DNA of 37,434 nt from Thalassolituus sp034111725. Its GTDB lineage: Bacteria > Pseudomonadota > Gammaproteobacteria > Pseudomonadales > Oceanobacteraceae. The DNA lies in assembly GCF_034111725.1 (NCBI RefSeq), contig NZ_JAWUWR010000019.1:1-37434 (forward strand). Reading direction: 5' to 3'. Within the stretch, counting starts at the first letter, position 1, and each line of letters opens with the position of its first letter. The translations under genes were made by a program, and so were the position numbers. This document shows, one piece after another, positions 33,624-37,434 of this stretch. The notes under the pieces are model-generated. The model ran no database searches and was not told the DNA's origin. It saw only the letters and a list, made by a program, of their open reading frames with translations.

Positions 33624-34785
33624 ATCATTCTTCGCCACTGTTTTCCGCTCACTGTCGCGCTCACTTTCCCGGACTCGTGCCATTACGGTAAAAGAACTGC
33701 GACAGCTATCCCGTGACCGTATGACGTTTGGCATGATCGTGATGATTCCACTCATGCAGCTAATGCTGTTTGGCTATGCCATCAACACCGATGTACGCCA
33801 TATTGCTGCGGGCGTGGTGGACATGAGCCATACATCGTACAGCCGCGATATCCTTCAACAGCTAAATGCCTCTCAAGTGGTGAGTTTTACGCGAGTGTAC
33901 GATTCCATACCCGCAGCAGAGCAAGCGATAACCAACGGAGAACTAAAAGCGGTGCTGTATTTACCGCCGGATTTTGCTCAGCGCTTAGTATCGCACCCTG
34001 CATTTACCGGAAAGTCATCACCAACCGCTCGCCCTATAGGCCAATGGCTGGTCGATGGTTCAGATACGATGATAGCCAGCACCCTGCGTAGCTTGCGACA
34101 AATGCCACTCGATGCTCTGGCCAATAGAACACCGAGCCTGAGTGTCCCAACCTTTGAAACCGTACAATACTTTAATCCCGAGCAGCGCAGCGTTGTTAAT
34201 ATAGTGCCCGGATTACTGGCCATTATTCTAACCATGACCATGATCTTATTCACGTCGGCGGCCATCGTACGAGAGCGTGAGCAAGGCAACATGGAGTTTT
34301 TAATTGCAACGCCAGTAAAGTCATTTGAGCTTATGCTAGGCAAAATCATCCCTTATGTATTAGTCGGGCTCATTCAAGTCGGTATTATCTTAATCATGGG
34401 CCACCTTGTATTTGACGTGCCAATAAGAGGCGGAATGACGTCAATACTAACGGCTAATTTGTTGTTTATTTTCGCAAGCCTAACGCTTGGATTAGTGATA
34501 TCGACCATCGCCAAAACTCAACTACAAGCGATGCAAATGACGGTATTTTTACTTATGCCGTCGATCTTATTGTCGGGATTTATGTTCCCTTACGAAGCCA
34601 TGCCGATACCAGCACAATGGATTTCTGAAACACTACCGGCAACACACTTTATGCGCATGATTCGCGCCGTAGTGCTGCGTGATGCCGCCATTACCGAACT
34701 ATCGAAGGATGCCTTATGGCTGGCGGGGTTCACTGTTTTGGGATTAATTGTGGCATCGATGCGCTTTAAAAAGCAGCTGGATTAG
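33613..34785 (+). CDS. ABC-2 type exporter permease
   Basis: Inner-membrane permease, about 390 residues from the GTG at 33613 (TTG at 33616 is equally possible); a GGAGG ribosome-binding site lies just upstream within the ATPase gene. The N-terminal ITVKELRQLSRDRMTFGMIV leads into helix 1 (about 35-55), then a periplasmic domain (60-200), and five helices near 205-390, with IVREREQGNMEFLIATPVKS, the cytoplasmic loop typical of ABC-2 permeases, and LSGFMFPYEAMP. Only one permease is present, where the YbhF system has two, so it may form a homodimer. Last gene of the operon; no terminator seen before the convergent gene. Confidence 0.93.
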   Translation: MLAKSFFATVFRSLSRSLSRTRAITVKELRQLSRDRMTFGMIVMIPLMQLMLFGYAINTDVRHIAAGVVDMSHTSYSRDILQQLNASQVVSFTRVYDSIPAAEQAITNGELKAVLYLPPDFAQRLVSHPAFTGKSSPTARPIGQWLVDGSDTMIASTLRSLRQMPLDALANRTPSLSVPTFETVQYFNPEQRSVVNIVPGLLAIILTMTMILFTSAAIVREREQGNMEFLIATPVKSFELMLGKIIPYVLVGLIQVGIILIMGHLVFDVPIRGGMTSILTANLLFIFASLTLGLVISTIAKTQLQAMQMTVFLLMPSILLSGFMFPYEAMPIPAQWISETLPATHFMRMIRAVVLRDAAITELSKDALWLAGFTVLGLIVASMRFKKQLD

Positions 34786-34806
34786 TACGAAATTGATGCG
34801 AAGCGA

Positions 34807-35109
34807 TTACTGTGAAGACATCTGCACATCAATAAAGACGCCGGCACCACTGTATTCATCGGCCTCTAGCCAATAACTACCCGCAGAAATTGAATAATTA
34901 CTACCGGTTTTTCTTACACGTACTGGCACCGCCAATTCTGAAGAACCGGCGGTATCATCCCACTCGGTGTACATTATTCCCGACGTCACATATACGGCGG
35001 CCTGCACAGGAGCACCAACCAAGAATAAGCTAAGAGCAATGACAGCCAACTTGCATATCAAGGACAAATCACTTTGAATTCTGCGTAAAACTGCACATTG
35101 CCCCGACAC
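34807..35109 (-). CDS. hypothetical small secreted protein
   Basis: Not recognised. The 100-residue product has a signal peptide (CKLAVIALSLFLVGAPVQA, cleavage near residue 37) and a beta-rich mature part of about 60 residues (VYVTSGIMYTEWDDTAGS, SYWLEADEYSGAGVFI). A GTG at 35109 has an ideal GAGGAG ribosome-binding site made by the last codons of the gene before it, 3 bases away, so the pair is coupled. The N-terminal extension before the signal core is long, and a downstream TTG start is possible. Confidence 0.65.
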   Translation of the reverse strand: MSGQCAVLRRIQSDLSLICKLAVIALSLFLVGAPVQAAVYVTSGIMYTEWDDTAGSSELAVPVRVRKTGSNYSISAGSYWLEADEYSGAGVFIDVQMSSQ

Positions 35110-35112
35110 AAC

Positions 35113-35493
35113 TTACTCCTCGTTTGTCAGCTCTACACCCTTCTCTTTAGCTCGCATCTGCATTTCTTTACGATGTTCTATCATTAATTTTAAACGCTCT
35201 TCTTTGGTTTTTGCCGCGCGCAGACTTTCACGATACTGCTTAACTTCAGCGTTATTCATCATTTGATAACCATAAATTGCAGCACCGTCATTTAAGTAAT
35301 CCTTACTCTGATCGCGATCCATCGCTGCGTCATGTGCCGATGTTTTGTCTCGCATCATATCGTGATCTTTAGACATAGCTTTGATTTTATCCATGTCACC
35401 AGAGCCTTTGCCATCCATGGCTGCCATAGAAAGTGCAGGAATAGAAAGTAAACTAGCGATTAGTAAACCATTGAGCAGTTTTTGAGTTTTCAT
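35113..35493 (-). CDS. small Met- and charge-rich periplasmic protein
   Basis: A 126-residue secreted protein. Signal peptide MKTQKLLNGLLIASLLSIPALSMA (broken in two for length) ends near residue 24. The mature part is rich in Met, Asp and Lys (MDGKGSGDMDKIKAMSKD, then DMMRDKTSAHDAAMDRD), with a C-terminal helix QYRESLRAAKTKEERLKLM followed by HRKEMQMRAKEKG. Similar short secreted proteins are often found near metal-handling genes, but no such gene is here. Metal binding by Met and His is only a guess. Leads a two-gene unit. Confidence 0.75.
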   Translation of the reverse strand: MKTQKLLNGLLIASLLSIPALSMAAMDGKGSGDMDKIKAMSKDHDMMRDKTSAHDAAMDRDQSKDYLNDGAAIYGYQMMNNAEVKQYRESLRAAKTKEERLKLMIEHRKEMQMRAKEKGVELTNEE

Positions 35494-35599
35494 TGCGGTA
35501 TCCCGAATATTGGCGTTGAAAACTCAACCTACTCCTACTGGGCAATGAACACTTGATAATTGTCAACTAATGTCTCGTTAACACATTCTTAATCCCAAG

Positions 35600-35740
35600 A
35601 TGATAGTTACTGGTATGAGCAAGCTAGTAATGGCGGGATTAGTGGTATGGATGGCAGAAGAATGTGATCTAAAAATAGAACTAGATGTTAAAGAAAACAC
35701 TCTAAATAAAATGGAATTAATTAGACAATCAATTCCATAA
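35600..35740 (+). CDS. candidate 46-residue ORF
   Basis: In the 292-base gap upstream of the secreted-protein pair, an ATG at 35600 opens a frame with a hydrophobic N-terminus (MSKLVMAGLVVWMAE from the second ATG at 35615) and a charged C-terminal part. There is no good ribosome-binding site for either start. It may be chance. Nothing else is visible in the gap. Confidence 0.2.
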   Translation: MIVTGMSKLVMAGLVVWMAEECDLKIELDVKENTLNKMELIRQSIP

Positions 35741-35785
35741 AATATAAGCATAGTTACAAAATATGATAAAAATCCGAATCAGTGA

Positions 35786-36700
35786 TCAACTGGGATAGGG
35801 AATAAATTCCTCTTCGTCGCCAACGACCTTAGGAAAATCACCCGCTATCCAATCTTGCTTAGCCTGCTCAATTCGTTCTTTACGGCTAGAAATAAAATTC
35901 CACTCGATGTAACGCTTAGCCATTTTTTCACCGCCGATTAAGGCAATTCTTGATTCTTCTGCGGCTTCAATCACCACACCATCAGCGGCTGACAAGATAA
36001 CCATGGCAAATTCAGGAATAACACTATCTTTGATCTTCAAACTGCCTTTGGCCACATAAATAGCCCGCTCTTCGCTGTTGGGTAATGCTAGCGTTTGCCC
36101 CGCTTGCAGATGAGCTTCGACATATAAGGTTTCTGCGTAGGTTAACACCGGTGACGTTAGGCCATAAGCGCTGCCCATCAATACCCGCAACGGCACACCA
36201 TCGACGGTCGTTGCTGGAATAGACGCTGAAGGATAATGATAAAAAGCCGGTTCAATTTCTTCGTCTTTTTCTGGCAGAGCCAGCCACAATTGCAGCCCGT
36301 GCAAGGTATGATAAATATCCTTCACTTCTGGCCGTTCCCGTTCAGAATGCGTGATGCCGCGCCCTGCAACCATTAAGTTAATATCGCCCGGCGTGATGGT
36401 GGCATAACTGCCTAATGAATCACGGTGTAATATTTCACCTTCGAATAAGTAAGTAACCGTGGCCAAGTTGATGTGCGGATGAGGACGAACATTGATGCCA
36501 GAGCCAGCCGGAAAATTCGCAGGGCCCATATGATCAAAGAAAATCCACGGTCCAACCATTTTGCGTTCTTTCGTCGGCAAAGTACGACGAACCGAAAATC
36601 CACCGAGATCTTTTGCACGAGGTTGAATAATCAACTCAATCGCATCACAGCCCTGATTAACCGAGCATTCCGACTCAGTTTCTTTGGTTTCAATACTCAT
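35786..36700 (-). CDS. pirin family protein
   Basis: Cupin-fold pirin of 304 residues. The N-terminal cupin has GPWIFFDHMGPANF and the metal triad pattern in RPHPHINLATVTYLFEGEI (two His) and GRGITHSERE (His and Glu), all matching the pirin iron site. The C-terminal cupin (about 180-260) lacks metal ligands, as usual. Pirins include quercetinase-like dioxygenases and redox-sensing cofactors; the role here is not known. Single gene; upstream region of about 100 bases and no strong terminator. Confidence 0.94.
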   Translation of the reverse strand: MSIETKETESECSVNQGCDAIELIIQPRAKDLGGFSVRRTLPTKERKMVGPWIFFDHMGPANFPAGSGINVRPHPHINLATVTYLFEGEILHRDSLGSYATITPGDINLMVAGRGITHSERERPEVKDIYHTLHGLQLWLALPEKDEEIEPAFYHYPSASIPATTVDGVPLRVLMGSAYGLTSPVLTYAETLYVEAHLQAGQTLALPNSEERAIYVAKGSLKIKDSVIPEFAMVILSAADGVVIEAAEESRIALIGGEKMAKRYIEWNFISSRKERIEQAKQDWIAGDFPKVVGDEEEFIPYPS

Positions 36701-36807
36701 AATATGCCCTCGTGAAGTTAGTGATTGCTCTTATTGGCAAACAGCTAACTAGAACTCGAAATTTAACATAAGAACCATAGATGCCCTATGCTGGCGAAAT
36801 TAAAATC

Positions 36808-37161
36808 TCAATTTTCTCGAAAAATATACTTTGAAAAAGCAAAAAGAACAAAAAATAATACAGGCCAAATAATCCACCATGCAGAGTAGTTTGCTTGCAT
36901 TATGACGTGATCAAGATAAACCGGATTAGCTAAGCTAGGCTCCATCGCATGAGCGACAAATGAGTAAGTCAAAGTACCATCGCTTTCTTGAGCCATTCTG
37001 TTCCACTGATATTCCTTATACCAATTATCAAAGTTCTGAAAAACGTATCGACCGTAAGCAGTTAAAAAACTAATCATTGCTACATAAGCCGAAATACTTT
37101 TCTTTTTCTTCATTAACAAAAGGTATACGGAGAAAACAACGATTGTAATTATGTAGATCAT
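36808..37161 (-). CDS. hypothetical two-helix membrane protein
   Basis: Not recognised. The 117-residue protein has a first hydrophobic helix (MIYIITIVVFSVYLLLM) followed by the basic KKKK, a short second hydrophobic part (ISAYVAMISFLTAYG), a polar aromatic middle (FQNFDNWYKEYQWNRMA) and a C-terminal helix (WWIIWPVLFFVLFAF). The start overlaps the stop of a mini-lipoprotein gene upstream, so the two are coupled. The region is AT-rich compared with the core genes. Not part of any named family I can identify. Confidence 0.65.
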   Translation of the reverse strand: MIYIITIVVFSVYLLLMKKKKSISAYVAMISFLTAYGRYVFQNFDNWYKEYQWNRMAQESDGTLTYSFVAHAMEPSLANPVYLDHVIMQANYSAWWIIWPVLFFVLFAFSKYIFREN

Positions 37162-37241
37162 CTAGAAACCAAAGTATATCTAGCCGCAGCACAACCAGTA
37201 ACGGCAAAAGCTGCAAGAATTATTAATAAAGTACGTTTCAT
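37158..37241 (-). CDS. mini-lipoprotein, 27 residues
   Basis: A small gene too short for routine calling. The start has an AAGGAA ribosome-binding site, and the product is a lipoprotein signal (MKRTLLIILAAFAVTGC, lipobox AVTGC) with only eleven mature residues (CAAARYTLVSR). Its TGA overlaps the ATG of the next gene (ATGA). The lipobox and coupling make it more credible than most 27-codon frames. Entericidin-like and bacteriocin-release lipoproteins share this size, but no relation is shown. Confidence 0.6.
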   Translation of the reverse strand: MKRTLLIILAAFAVTGCAAARYTLVSR

Positions 37242-37274
37242 TGGTATTTCCTTATCAAATTAGTATTTACAGAG

Positions 37275-37424
37275 TCAATCACCGCCACAACCACCGCCGC
37301 AATCGCTAGAATCACCGGCAAAACTGTCAAAAAAACCACCTGAAGTTGATGGTGATCCAGAGTCTCCGGCGCAACCAGCTGCGCAACCTATATGGCCGGC
37401 GCAGTATCCATCACTGAATCGCCC
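37275..37424 (-). pseudogene. Gly/Cys-rich reading frame without a start
   Basis: On the minus strand this frame ends in a Gly/Cys-rich tail (CGGGCGGD, preceded by FAGDSSD and CAAGCAGDSG). It has no ATG, GTG or TTG in frame, and an in-frame TAG lies at 37425-37427. Gly/Cys tails of this kind end some membrane proteins such as those with the TIGR04222 domain, so this may be the end of a gene with a frameshift near the window edge. It could also be noncoding. Confidence 0.3.
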
Positions 37425-37434
37425 CTAGTTTTCT

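Noticed and set aside
1..37434. CRISPR arrays, insertion sequences or rRNA genes
   Set aside because: No regularly spaced repeats, transposase frames or rRNA sequence were seen.

Overview
The window reads as a chromosomal segment of a marine-type gammaproteobacterium, most likely in or near the Oceanospirillales. The basis is the gene complement and order: divergent lptF-lptG and pepA, guaB-guaA close to xseA, plus trmA, dbpA and tesB, all with protein motifs typical of Gammaproteobacteria. No rRNA, intact tRNA, CRISPR array or insertion sequence was seen. Genus and species cannot be fixed from this sequence alone.

Region 1 (1-4200) is the right-hand part of an integrated filamentous phage (inovirus). 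One leftward operon runs ssDNA-binding-protein candidate, small membrane protein, leaderless 46-residue major coat protein, intrinsic terminator, a possible 24-residue membrane peptide, Cys-rich pIII/TspB-like adsorption protein, DUF2523-type minor coat protein, and Zot-type assembly ATPase (cut by the window edge). A divergent XRE-family regulator faces it. The prophage ends at a 3' fragment of an elongator tRNA-Met gene (CAT anticodon) followed by that gene's own terminator, which identifies a tRNA attachment site. The replication protein, the integrase and the intact tRNA should lie left of the window.

Region 2 (4250-12400) carries a ParD-like/zeta-type toxin-antitoxin pair with a clear promoter-operator, then conserved genes: fructosamine kinase family, pdxH, an RDD membrane protein, lptG and lptF, pepA, and a nitroreductase.

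Region 3 (12380-21800) has an orphan solute-binding protein that appears fused to a sensor-like domain, an OmpA-family protein with an unusual N-terminal extension that looks like the tail of another surface protein, guaA and guaB, a lipoprotein hydrolase overlapping a DUF4105 gene, and a DUF3015 gene.

Region 4 (22060-30000) has xseA, an M23 peptidase and an unrecognised 76-residue ORF in one rightward unit, two overlapping acyl-CoA thioesterase genes, trmA, dbpA, and a second orphan periplasmic binding protein.

Region 5 (30040-37434) has a MOSC protein, a tightly overlapped TetR / membrane-fusion lipoprotein / ABC ATPase / ABC-2 permease operon, two small secreted proteins, a pirin, and at the right edge a mini-lipoprotein, a small membrane protein and a Gly/Cys-rich reading frame with no start codon.

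The most distinctive items are the inovirus with its Pf3-like leaderless coat and tRNA-Met attachment site, and the chimeric OmpA protein. No system here can be called new with certainty from sequence reading alone.
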